Made by a program: the position numbers and the translations under genes. From Pseudomonadota bacterium (GTDB lineage: Bacteria; Pseudomonadota; Gammaproteobacteria; Acidiferrobacterales; Acidiferrobacteraceae), in the NCBI GenBank assembly GCA_021795255.1, contig JAJYPQ010000280.1:1-5848 (forward strand): 5,848 bases of DNA, written 5' to 3'. Under the pieces are notes generated by a model. That model worked only from the letters and a program-made list of their open reading frames with translations. It searched no databases and was not told the DNA's origin. Position 1 is the stretch's first letter. Each line of letters starts with the position of its first letter. Shown in pieces: positions 1-5,828 of the stretch.

Positions 1-337
1 TGTTGTTCAGAAAGGCACGAAAGCAGTCGAGCGGCCGGCGTTCGCGTAGCAGGCCCTGCTCGTAGAGCGCAAACCCCAGGGCAAGCCCCAGGCCGCCATC
101 GTACACGGGACCGAGATGCGCCATCACCCCGACAGCATACAAGAGGCCCAAGGCGATGGCGTGATTCAAGGCGACCATGAGCCGGTCCCAGCGTCCGAAG
201 AGGATGGCGCTTGATTTGACACCGATCTTCAGGTCATCGTCGCGATCAGCCATGGCGTAGGCCGTATCGTAGGCCACCGTCCAGGCGATGTTGGCGGCAA
301 AGAGCAGCCACGCCATGAGCGGTATCCGGCCGGTCTC
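1..337 (-). pseudogene. ubiA: C-terminal fragment of 4-hydroxybenzoate polyprenyltransferase UbiA
   Basis: UbiA is an integral membrane enzyme that attaches the polyprenyl tail to 4-hydroxybenzoate in ubiquinone synthesis. The minus strand reads about 112 codons, starting ETGRIPLMAWLLFAANIAW and ending near RPLDCFRAFLNN at the window edge. It contains the second aspartate-rich motif of the family (AYDTAYAMADRDDD, then LKIGVKSSAILFG), which helps bind the Mg-diphosphate of the prenyl donor. Hydrophobic stretches around LLFAANIAWTVA, ALGLLYAVGVMA and GLGLALGFAL fit its membrane helices. By comparison with E. coli UbiA (about 290 residues), this is roughly the last 40%, with only a short C-terminal tail lying outside the window. 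The N-terminal half, with the first Asp motif, is missing: the frame loses similarity at about 338, next to the IS1634-family element. The family call is firm. Whether the host has another intact ubiA cannot be seen. Confidence 0.9.
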
Positions 338-461
338 AACAAGAAAATACTCACCGCCGCCTGGGGCAAAACGGTGCCTTTCACCCAATACAACCTACTT
401 TCCGCACATCGAAGACATGATTTCGGCGTAATTTCGTCTGATCCCATCTCACCGCGCCCAC
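338..461. other. Junction between ubiA fragment and left end of IS1634-family element
   Basis: This 124-bp stretch holds no convincing gene. Between about 343 and 390 the minus strand, in a frame shifted relative to ubiA, reads YWVKGTVLPQAAVSIF. This loosely resembles the UbiA segment YPFMKRYTHLPQVVLGAAF that normally lies just upstream of the retained part, so a small frameshifting deletion may have removed about ten codons. The similarity is short and may be chance. The IS end probably lies between about 400 and 446. ATCTCAC at 446-452 is the reverse complement of GTGAGAT at 5840-5846, beyond the transposase stop, which suggests parts of the element's terminal inverted repeats. The exact end cannot be fixed because the right end runs off the window. 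Confidence 0.4.
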
Positions 462-821
462 CTAACCCTGCGCCAGGCGCGCCTGGCGCGCCAAAGCGCG
501 GCGCGAGAGCGCCTCCATCCGCTGAAGTAATCGTTTGACCTCACGGTATTGGCGCGAGCCTTCCCCATAGATCTTCGCCTCTTCTGGCCCCAGGCGGTGA
601 TACACGGTCTTGCCGGCCACCTTATATGTCCACTCGGAGTACGGGCCGTGACGCTGCGCGGGATCGTGTGCACAGGGGCAGGTGGGCCGGCCGCATTTTA
701 ATGTCCGATGGAGGACCGTGCCCTTACAAAAGAAGCCCAATTGCATGAGATCCGCTTTCAGGGCGTCGAACTCGCGCGCGTAGCGGGCGAGGGTCTTGTC
801 GGGGGCTGTGCGTGGCTTCAT
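462..821 (-). CDS. DUF6788-like small cysteine-motif protein, IS1634-associated passenger gene
   Basis: This encodes a basic protein of 119 aa starting MKPRTAPDKTLARYAREFD. The N-terminus (about residues 10-30) is a charged helix. A core at about 33-75 then reads KGTVLHRTLKCGRPTCPC, followed by HGPYSEWTYKVAGKTVYHRL. The C-terminus is a charged helix rich in Arg, Glu and Leu (REVKRLLQRMEALSRRALAR). The CGxxxCxC(A) cysteines followed by HGPY and GKT are the signature I know from DUF6788-type proteins of unknown function. The cysteines may form a small metal-binding knuckle, but that is inference. The frame stays open back to 911, but that extension would cross the palindromic control region. 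ATG at 821 lies about 25 nt downstream of the predicted leftward transcript start, so I prefer it, although no clear ribosome-binding site precedes it. The gene is divergent from the transposase. Its role is unknown; regulating or assisting transposition is a guess. Confidence 0.7.
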   Translation of the reverse strand: MKPRTAPDKTLARYAREFDALKADLMQLGFFCKGTVLHRTLKCGRPTCPCAHDPAQRHGPYSEWTYKVAGKTVYHRLGPEEAKIYGEGSRQYREVKRLLQRMEALSRRALARQARLAQG

Positions 822-828
822 AGAATAC

Positions 829-881
829 TTGACATCGGTGATTGTTGTCGGTATTGTTACCGACAATACCGAGGCTGTCAA
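829..881. promoter_or_regulatory. Opposed overlapping promoters with palindromic operator-like core
   Basis: Rightward: TTGACA (829-834), 17-bp spacer, TATTGT (852-857), driving the transposase. Leftward: TTGACA (complement of 876-881), 17-bp spacer (859-875), AACAAT (complement of 853-858), driving the DUF6788-like gene. Both -35 boxes are perfect consensus and the two -10 boxes overlap, so RNA polymerase can occupy only one at a time. The core carries two overlapping perfect inverted repeats: CGGTATTGT (849-857) with ACAATACCG (863-871), and TTGTCGGT (845-852) with ACCGACAA (859-866). These could be a repressor or transposase binding site. The boxes and repeats are seen directly; regulation is inferred. 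Confidence 0.75.
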
Positions 882-892
882 GGGGGACTCCT

Positions 893-1477
893 CTGACCAC
901 GCGACGCTCATCTCAGGACGTAACGCTTCTCTCCCGGATCATTGGCCCGCTGCCGATTATCAACAGTGTTCTCAAGAGGCTTCAGCTGGACCGCTGTTTC
1001 GAGCGATTTGTGCCAGGCCACGATAAGCGCCTGCGGCTCGCTCCCGCCCTGGGGCTCGGGGTGTTGTTGCGCAATATCCTGATCGAACGCGAACCTCTCT
1101 ACGCCTTACATGAGTGGGCCGGCCGGTTCGATGAGCCGCTCCTGGGACTGCCCGCGGGTGCGGCGCATCTCCTCAATGACGACCGCGTGGGCCGCGCCCT
1201 CGATGCGTTGTTCCTGGCGGACCGCGCCGCCTTGTTAACGGATATTGTGGTGGGCGCCGTGCAGGCCTTCGATGTCGATTTGCGCGAGCTGCACAATGAC
1301 AGTACGACCGTGACGTTCACCGGGGACTATGCGGCGGCCACCGGGGGACCGATCCGACACCGACCGACCCACCGCATCACGTATGGCCATAATAAAGACC
1401 ACCGCCCGGACCTGAAGCAGTTGCTCTGGATCCTCACGACCTCGGCCGATGGGGCCATACCCGTATGGGGCAGCACC
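893..1477 (+). pseudogene. IS1634-family transposase, 5' half (interrupted by IS3-family element)
   Basis: This is the N-terminal half of a DDE transposase that would cut and rejoin the IS1634-family element. It reads DVTLLSRIIGPLPIINSVLK near the start, then LRLAPALGLGVLLRNIL, and reaches the first catalytic aspartate in ELHNDSTTVTFTGDY (Asp codon 1298-1300). The conserved block ITYGHNKDHRPDLKQLLWIL and then ADGAIPV follow. After GSTP the sequence becomes the left end of an IS3 element, and the frame runs on to a stop at 1553-1555. The frame is open from TTG at 842, but that codon lies inside the promoter. CTG at 893, preceded by AAGGGGGA, is downstream of the predicted transcript start and is my choice; CTG starts are rare, so the start is uncertain. 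Joining codon 1475-1477 to codon 4689-4691 restores the frame with no stop, giving WGSTDHGNTVDDQTH. Confidence 0.85.
1473..1477 (+). repeat. Left copy of probable target duplication (GCACC) of the IS3-family element
   Basis: GCACC here and at 4684-4688 flank the IS3-family element. Keeping one copy restores the IS1634 transposase frame with six residues between GAIPV and GNT, the spacing I expect in this family. IS3-family duplications are usually 3-4 bp, so the true duplication may be CACC or ACC plus chance matches. A second CACC at 4679-4682 makes the right boundary ambiguous. Confidence 0.5.
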
Positions 1478-1483
1478 CCCCTG

Positions 1484-1505
1484 TGTCACCATAGTTGTCG
1501 TACGG
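1484..1505 (+). repeat. Left inverted repeat (IRL) of the IS3-family element
   Basis: The segment begins TGTCACCATAG and ends TTGTCGTACGG. Its reverse-complement partner at 4655-4676 begins TGTCAACACAC and ends TTGTCGCACGG, giving 18 of 22 identical positions. The TG...CA outer bases are typical of IS3-family ends bound by the transposase. Confidence 0.85.
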
Positions 1506-1551
1506 TTTTTCCTAGAAGTCCAACCTCAGGGGACGGCAAAAAGAGAGCCAT

Positions 1552-2034
1552 ATGACCGCTTACTCGCAAGAAAGAAAAGAAGCCGTCTGTCGCAAGCTTA
1601 TGGACCCCAACGGGGCGCCTCTAGCAGCGCTCGCTCGAGAGACCGGAATCGGAAAGAGTACACTGAACAGCTGGCGTAAAGAGCTTAAGGCCACGCAAGG
1701 AGTCGTGATGTCAAAACCCCCTACACACAGCCGATCTTGGTCGTCTGCGGAGAAGTTTGCGGTGGTCTTAGAGACCGCTGCGATGAATGAGGCTGAGCGG
1801 GCGGAATATGCGCGCCGTAAGGGCTTATTTGTAGAAGAGATTGCAGCCTGGACTGCCACCTGTCGTGATGCCAATGGCGCCTTGGTAGAGCGCCCTGAGA
1901 ATCGCACCGACAAAAAACGAATTCATGAGTTGGAACGCGAATTGAATCGCAAAGAGAAGGCGTTGGCGGAAGCCGCGGCATTGCTGGTCTTAAGAAAAAA
2001 AGCGCAGGCGATCTGGGGGGCCGAGGACGCATGA
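1552..2034 (+). CDS. IS3-family transposase OrfA
   Basis: OrfA is the DNA-binding partner of the IS3 transposase; it recognises the inverted repeats and is the N-terminal part of the OrfAB fusion. The 160-residue product has an N-terminal helix-turn-helix (about 5-45: YSQERKEAVCRKLM, APLAALARETGIGKSTLNSW). A second helical segment (about 62-105) starts WSSAEKFAVVLETAAMNEAE and continues to VEEIAAWTATCRDANG. The C-terminus is a charged leucine-zipper-like coil (about 122-150: KRIHELERELNRKEKALAEA, then LLVLRKKAQAIWG). ATG at 1552 is preceded by a weak AGAGAG about 5-10 nt upstream. Its stop overlaps the orfB start as ATGA (2031-2034). The gene looks complete, but its partner orfB is broken, so it may now act only as a DNA-binding protein. 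Confidence 0.9.
   Translation: MTAYSQERKEAVCRKLMDPNGAPLAALARETGIGKSTLNSWRKELKATQGVVMSKPPTHSRSWSSAEKFAVVLETAAMNEAERAEYARRKGLFVEEIAAWTATCRDANGALVERPENRTDKKRIHELERELNRKEKALAEAAALLVLRKKAQAIWGAEDA
1995..2001 (+). promoter_or_regulatory. A7 slippery site for programmed -1 frameshift orfA to orfB
   Basis: Seven adenines lie in the orfA frame as A|AAA|AAA, between AGA and GCG, so both tRNAs can slip back one base. The -1 frame is the orfB frame and has no stop from 2001 to the orfB ATG at 2031. Slippage would therefore fuse LLVLRKK to a ten-residue linker and then MISLPDRERIV. IS3 elements commonly make OrfAB this way. The ATGA overlap would also allow coupled re-initiation of OrfB. Confidence 0.6.
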
Positions 2035-2130
2035 TCTCGCTCCCAGATCGCGAACGTATTGTCGCACTGATAGACGAGGCTGTAGAGAACGGCGCCCGGC
2101 GTATGCCAGCGGCCCACCTCCTGGGGTTAA
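2031..2130 (+). pseudogene. IS3-family transposase OrfB, 5' end (interrupted by IS110)
   Basis: This is the first 33 codons of orfB, the catalytic half of the IS3 transposase. It starts at the ATG overlapping the orfA stop and reads MISLPDRERIVALIDEAVEN, then GARRMPAAHLLGL. This is the small helical N-terminal part that precedes the retroviral-type integrase core. After TTAA (2127-2130) the IS110 element begins, and the hybrid frame stops at 2196-2198. Joining base 2130 to base 3684 regenerates LLGLNVRTVERW and an uninterrupted orfB of 354 codons. This shows that the break comes from the insertion and not from decay. Confidence 0.85.
2128..2130 (+). repeat. Left copy of the IS110 crossover core (TAA)
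   Basis: TAA here and at 3681-3683 is the only sequence shared by both sides of the IS110 insertion when the orfB frame is restored (TTA AAC GTC, L-N-V). IS110-family insertion leaves at most a very short shared core and not a transposase-type staggered duplication, so a 2-3 bp core is expected. Confidence 0.6.
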
Positions 2131-2385
2131 CGATCATGGCGGGGGTTGCCGCCACCCCAGATGATGAAAGAGACTTCGGGGCGGAAGGTGGCGGGTAGAG
2201 GTCGTGATAGTTTTTGGCGGCTCGACCCCGCGGTTAACGTGACCCGCCGGTCTGACTCGAACTCCGGATTGCCTCCATAGAGAGCGTACGCTAAACAGGC
2301 CGAAGGCAGACTTGTCGCCTTCAGGCAGCTTCAGCACCGGCACCCGCCTCCTTCCGCTTCGAAGTCTAAATCGACGGGAGGAGGT
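2131..2385 (+). ncRNA. Candidate bridge RNA in IS110 left end
   Basis: In the IS110 group, a structured RNA from the non-coding end pairs with both target and donor DNA. This 255-bp stretch folds into three units. (1) 2133-2137/2161-2165 (ATCAT/ATGAT) around an inner stem, either GGGGT/ACCCC or TGGCGG/CCGCCA (2137-2142/2149-2154). (2) A 7-bp stem GGCGGGT/ACCCGCC (2190-2196/2242-2248) enclosing GGTCG/CGACC (2200-2204/2223-2227) and leaving a loop at 2228-2241. (3) TGCCT/AGGCA (2270-2274/2323-2327) enclosing GAAGGC/GCCTTC (2302-2307/2317-2322) and leaving a loop at 2275-2301. Loop 2 contains GGTTAACG (2232-2239), identical to the left junction 2125-2132. Loop 3 contains ACGCTAAAC (2288-2296), identical to the right junction 3677-3685. 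These are candidate target and donor guides. I could not identify the matching right-hand guides, and the RNA ends are unknown. Confidence 0.55.
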
Positions 2386-3609
2386 ATGGAACTGGCAGCC
2401 TTATACAAGCGTGTCATCGGGCTTGACGTGCATCAGGCGCAGATCACGGCCTGTGCGTTGATCGAGGAGGCCGATGGAACGACGCGCATCGAGCAGCGGC
2501 AGTTCGGGGCGTTCAAGCGGGATCGCCGGGGCTTGGCGGCATGGGCGGCGTCGCTGCGCCCCGACTGCGTGGTGATGGAGAGTACGGGCATTTACTGGAA
2601 GAGCCCCTATGCGGCGTTGGAGGCGGTGGGCATTTCCGCGAAGGTGGTCAATGCCCGGCACGTCAAGAATGTCCCCGGCCGCAAGACCGACGTGGGCGAT
2701 GCCCAGTGGCTGGCGACATTGGCCCGTGCCGGCCTCTTGCGGGGATCGTTCATCCCGCCGGCCAAACTGCGTGAGTTGCGCCTGATCGCCCGCCAACGGC
2801 AGAAGCTTGTCGGTCAGTTGGCCTCGGAGAAGAACCGGCTGCACAAGGTGCTCACCGACTCGGGGATCCGTCTCGGTGTCGTGGTGAGCGACCTCCATGG
2901 CCAGTCGGCGCGCGCCATGGTCAGGGCCATTATTGCCGGACAACCGCCTCATGAGGTGATCAAGCTTGCCAGCTGCCGCCTCAAGGCCTCCCGGGAGGAC
3001 ATCTTCGAGGCCCTGCAAGGGGATCTTACGGCGAGCCACCGCTTCGTCCTCGATGAACTGATGCATCACATCGAGGAGATCGAAGCCCGCATCGCTCGTT
3101 TCGATGCGAGGCTGCTGACCGAGCTGGAAAGCGAGCGCAATATCCTGGCGCTGCTGCAAACACTGCCCGGTGTGGATCTCATCGGCGCCGCCATGCTCCT
3201 GGTCGAAATCGGCACCGACATGGGCGTCTTCGGAAGCCCGGATAGGCTGGCCTCGTGGGTGGGTGTCTGTCCCGGCAACAACGAGTCGGCGGGCAAGCGC
3301 AAATCCGGACGCATCCGCAAGGGCAACCCCTACGTCCGCCGTCTGCTCTGCGAGTTCGCCCATGCCGCCAGCCGCACCCGGTCCGTGTTCAAGTCGAAGT
3401 TCCAGGCGCTCACCGTGCGCCGGGGGCACAAACGCGCCATCATCGCCACCGCCCACAAGATTCTGCGCACCGTCTTCTTCATGCTGAAGCGCGGCGAACA
3501 TTACCGGGATTCCGCCACCGACTACGAGGTGCTGTCCGTTCAACGCAACGCCCCACGCTGGATCAAGGCCCTGACGAAGTACGGCTTCATCACACCCGCC
3601 GGCGCTTGA
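2386..3609 (+). CDS. IS110-family recombinase/transposase (DEDD + serine domain)
   Basis: This enzyme of 407 aa excises and inserts the IS110 element, in characterised relatives guided by a bridge RNA. The N-terminal RuvC-like DEDD domain (about 8-160) shows all four acidic residues: D14 in VIGLDVHQAQ, E65 in VVMESTGIYW, and D102 and D105 in GRKTDVGDAQWL. A coiled-coil linker follows (about 222-250, LDELMHHIEEIEARIARFDA). The C-terminal Transposase_20 domain starts LLQTLPGVDLIGAAMLLVEI and continues through FGSPDRLASWVGVCPGNN. Ser301 in NESAGKRKSG is the likely catalytic serine. The length is at the longer end for the family. ATG at 2386 follows GGGAGGAGG (2376-2384), whose spacing is tight but usable. 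There is no frameshift or missing key residue, so it looks functional. A 380-aa open frame on the other strand is a shadow of this GC-rich gene. Confidence 0.95.
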   Translation: MELAALYKRVIGLDVHQAQITACALIEEADGTTRIEQRQFGAFKRDRRGLAAWAASLRPDCVVMESTGIYWKSPYAALEAVGISAKVVNARHVKNVPGRKTDVGDAQWLATLARAGLLRGSFIPPAKLRELRLIARQRQKLVGQLASEKNRLHKVLTDSGIRLGVVVSDLHGQSARAMVRAIIAGQPPHEVIKLASCRLKASREDIFEALQGDLTASHRFVLDELMHHIEEIEARIARFDARLLTELESERNILALLQTLPGVDLIGAAMLLVEIGTDMGVFGSPDRLASWVGVCPGNNESAGKRKSGRIRKGNPYVRRLLCEFAHAASRTRSVFKSKFQALTVRRGHKRAIIATAHKILRTVFFMLKRGEHYRDSATDYEVLSVQRNAPRWIKALTKYGFITPAGA

Positions 3610-3680
3610 TCATCGAGTCCCCGCAGCTTGGCCTACTCTGGCCAGGGTTGCGTTTGTCTTGAATACTGTCTCTTTCACGC
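3610..3680 (+). other. IS110 right end, with hairpin
   Basis: This short non-coding right end follows the recombinase stop. It contains an inverted repeat TGGCC/GGCCA (3629-3633/3640-3644, loop TACTCT), extendable by one wobble pair and one C-G pair. It may act as a terminator-like stem or a recombinase recognition structure; there is no strong T-run. Its last bases, TTTCACGC, plus the TAA core form the left half of the donor junction in the excised circle. Confidence 0.5.
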
Positions 3681-3683
3681 TAA
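3681..3683 (+). repeat. Right copy of the IS110 crossover core (TAA)
   Basis: This matches TAA at 2128-2130. Beyond it, AACGTCCGCACAGTCGAG continues orfB codons N-V-R-T-V-E. Confidence 0.6.
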
Positions 3684-4648
3684 ACGTCCGCACAGTCGAG
3701 CGCTGGCGGACTGAAGGCGCAGATCTCGTACGGGCGGACCAAAGGCCTACGGCCATCCGCCCGCCCTCATCCCGCTGTCTCTCAGAAGCGGAGCGGGCTG
3801 AGGTCTTAGAGATCGCCCATAGCCCCGCGTTTGCGAGCCTCCCGCCCTCGCAGATTGTGCCCAAATTAGCCGATCAAGGGCGCTATGTGGCCTCGGAATC
3901 GACCTTCTACCGGCTCTTAAAAGCCGCCGACCTCCAACACCATAGAGGCCGAGCTCGGGCGCCGGTACGGCGCCATCGTCCCACCAGTCACCGGGCCACA
4001 GGCCCCAATCAAGTCTGGTGCTGGGATATAACCTGGTTACCCTCAGCCGTGAAGGGCCTCTACCATTACTGGTACATGGTGCTGGATGTGTATAGCCGCA
4101 AGATCGTAGCCCATGAGGTCCACACGACCGAGTCCGCAGAGCATGCCAGTCACTTGATCCGCCGTGCCAGTCTCGCTGAGGGCCTCTCGGGACGACCGCT
4201 TGTGCTGCACTCAGACAACGGCGGCGCTATGAAGGGATCGACGATGCTGGCGGCCCTCCAGGGCTTAGGGATCATTCCCTCTTTTAGCCGCCCCCGGGTG
4301 AGTGACGATAATCCTTATGCTGAGGCTTTATTCCGTACCGCCAAATATTGTCCGGACTACCCCACCCAGCCCTTTGCTGATCTGGCCGCCGCGCAAGCCT
4401 GGGTCTTGCGCTTCGTCCGTTGGTATAACGAAGACCACCAGCACAGCGGCATTCGCTTTGTAACCCCAGAGCAGCGTCACAACGGCGAGGCTCAGGACAT
4501 CGTCAAGCGGCGCCAACAGATCTACCAGAAGGCCCGTGCCCAGCACCCCGAGCGTTGGTCACAGGACATCCGCAACTGGGATCTCCCGACCGAGGTCTGG
4601 CTCAATCCAGAGCGTGCCAGCCCCGAGTCAAAACAGGAGGTTGCTTAA
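3684..4648 (+). pseudogene. IS3-family transposase OrfB, 3' part (integrase core), separated from its start
   Basis: This is the catalytic part of the IS3 transposase (rve, RNase H fold). It resumes at VRTVERWRTEGADLV with an HTH-like segment, then LPPSQIVPKLADQGRYVASE and STFYRLLKAA. The DDE triad is complete: Asp in VWCWDITWLPS (4025-4027), Asp in VLHSDNGGAMKG (4214-4216) and Glu in DDNPYAEALFRTAKY (4322-4324), with the exact D-35-E spacing of IS3 and retroviral integrases. The C-terminus ends ASPESKQEVA and a TAA stop. Counted from 3684, 321 codons remain of a 354-codon original. A frame is open from TTG at 3659 inside the IS110 end and could in principle give an N-truncated protein, but no good ribosome-binding site precedes it. 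It has lost only the first 33 residues and shows no other damage. Confidence 0.88.
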
Positions 4649-4654
4649 TCGACT

Positions 4655-4676
4655 CCGTGCGACAAGTGTGTTGACA
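4655..4676 (-). repeat. Right inverted repeat (IRR) of the IS3-family element
   Basis: The reverse complement of this segment pairs with 1484-1505 at 18 of 22 positions; the inner block TTGTCG and the outer TGTCA are perfect. It lies 7 bp after the orfB stop codon, as expected for a compact IS. Confidence 0.85.
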
Positions 4677-4683
4677 AACACCG

Positions 4684-4688
4684 GCACC
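4684..4688 (+). repeat. Right copy of probable target duplication (GCACC) of the IS3-family element
   Basis: This pairs with GCACC at 1473-1477. The next codon, GAC at 4689, continues the IS1634 transposase in frame once the insert and one copy are removed. The local sequence CACCGGCACC gives an alternative position for a 4-bp CACC duplication. Confidence 0.5.
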
Positions 4689-5828
4689 GACCATGGGAAT
4701 ACGGTCGATGACCAGACCCATATCGCGACCTGGAACACGCTCCGGCGCTTAGTCGGCAGTGCCCACTTCCTCTATGTCGCCGATGCCAAGCTCTGCACGC
4801 GGGAGAATATGGCGCATATTGCCCGCAGCGCGGGGCGCTTTCTGACCGTGTTGCCCAAGACCCGCCGCGAGGACGGCTGGTTTCGCGATTGGCTACAGGA
4901 TCACACCCCGGAGTGGGTTGAGCTCTGGCGTACGCCGCATGCCCGTCGCGGCGAAGGGGGTGATGATGTCTACCGGGGTGTCGAATCCCCCCGTCGCTCG
5001 GCGGAGGGTTACCGCATCCTCTGGATCTTCAGTTCCCGCAAAGCGGCCCAGGATCGCGCGACCCGTCAGGCGCGTATCGACCGCGCTTTAGAGGCGCTCG
5101 AGCACCTGCGCTTGCGTCTGATCTTGCCCAAATCCCGGCTGACGACGCGCCGGCGTATCGAGGAAGCCACCGCGGCGATTCTGGCGACCGGCGAGACCCA
5201 TCGATGGATCGCCGTTACCGTGAGCACCGAGGAGCACCATCACTATACCCAGGCCGCAGCGGGCCGGCCTGGCAAGGACACGCAGTACGTCCGCAAGACC
5301 CGGGAGCGCTTTGGTATCCACTGGCAGATGTGCGGCGAGACCCTCGCCTATGATGATCGGACCGACGGGATCTTCCCGCTCATTACCAACGACGAGACCC
5401 TGTCCGTACGCGAGGCGTTGGCGGCCTACAAACGCCAACCCTCCCTCGAGAAGCGCCATGAACAACTGAAAACTGTTTTCGCGGTCATGCCGGTGAATTT
5501 AAAGAGCCACAGCCGCATCGAGGCCTTCCTGTTCCTTTACTTCGTGGCGCTTCTTGTGGAATCGCTGATCGAGCGCGAGTTGCGCCGCCGCATGAAGACG
5601 CAGAATCTCGAGTCATTGCCCCTCTACCCTGAAGGTCGGCGCTGCCGGGCACCCACCGCCGAGCGGGTGTTTGATCTCTTTCGCGACGTCCGTCGCCACC
5701 GGCTCCAGGGAGCGGATGGCACGGTACATCAGTGCTTCTACGACGAACTGACCGAACTCCAGCGTACCGTGCTGCGGGTACTCGGGTATTCACCAAAGGC
5801 GTATTTCAGTGCGGGAGAGGATCAATAG
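4689..5828 (+). pseudogene. IS1634-family transposase, 3' half (separated from its start by IS3-family element)
   Basis: This is the C-terminal half of the split DDE transposase. It resumes DHGNTVDDQTHIATWNTLRR, carries the second catalytic Asp in HFLYVADAKLCTREN (4782-4784), then GRFLTVLPKTRREDGWFRDW. The third acidic residue is likely Glu at 5448-5450 in YKRQPSLEKRHEQLK, which resembles the Y-R-E-K signature of IS4-type transposases (E and K have the expected six-residue gap). The protein ends SPKAYFSAGEDQ with a TAG stop, about 20 bp before the window edge. There are 379 codons here; with the 5' half the whole protein would be about 574 to 591 residues. An open frame reaches back to 4536 inside the IS3 element, but its first part is out-of-frame IS3 sequence and not real protein. 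No internal stop or frameshift is seen, so the damage is only the insertion. Confidence 0.88.

Larger units (their letters stand above)
2131..3683 (+). mobile_element. IS110-family insertion sequence, apparently complete
   Basis: This 1553-bp element interrupts the IS3-family orfB. Its limits come from restoring the orfB reading frame; because the TAA core is shared, 2128-3680 is an equivalent placement. It has a long non-coding left end (255 bp), a single DEDD/serine recombinase gene and a short right end (about 70 bp), with no obvious terminal inverted repeats. This layout fits the IS110 group proper, where the guide RNA is encoded upstream of the recombinase, rather than the IS1111 group. 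It is the only element here with its recombination gene and both ends unbroken, so it may still be active. Confidence 0.85.
1478..4683 (+). mobile_element. IS3-family insertion sequence, interrupted by an IS110-family element
   Basis: This element has orfA (HTH and leucine zipper) followed by orfB (DDE integrase fold) in the -1 frame, the standard IS3 layout. It is inserted in the IS1634-family transposase. Inverted repeats at 1484-1505 and 4655-4676 match at 18 of 22 positions and define the element independently of the genes. The outer limits (1478 and 4683) come from the shared GCACC flanks, and the last 6-7 bp outside the repeats match poorly, so each end could be off by several bases. 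Without the IS110 insert the element is about 1.65 kb, somewhat long for IS3 because orfA has 160 codons. It can no longer make an intact OrfB. Confidence 0.85.

Noticed and set aside
1721..2155. 144-codon minus-strand open frame across the IS3/IS110 junction
   Set aside because: It is antisense to orfA, has no recognisable domain, and runs across an insertion boundary.
2252..2268. tRNA T-arm-like sequence on the minus strand (GAGTTCGAGTC)
   Set aside because: The bases that should form the 5-bp T stem on either side do not pair, and no acceptor or anticodon stem is present. The stretch lies within the predicted bridge-RNA region.
2401..3543. Long (380-codon) open frame on the minus strand
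   Set aside because: It lies entirely antisense to the IS110 recombinase, whose DEDD and serine motifs are clear. Its product is an unfamiliar low-complexity mix, typical of shadow frames in GC-rich genes.
4671..4676. Outward TTGACA in the right inverted repeat, possible hybrid promoter
   Set aside because: The sequence 16-18 bp downstream (around TGGGAA) is not a usable -10 box. Ambiguity about the exact ends prevented a convincing circle-junction promoter.
4536..4688. Upstream extension of the open frame of the IS1634 transposase 3' half
   Set aside because: It is out-of-frame IS3 orfB sequence and the IS3 right end, with no transposase similarity; the real homology starts at the junction near 4689.
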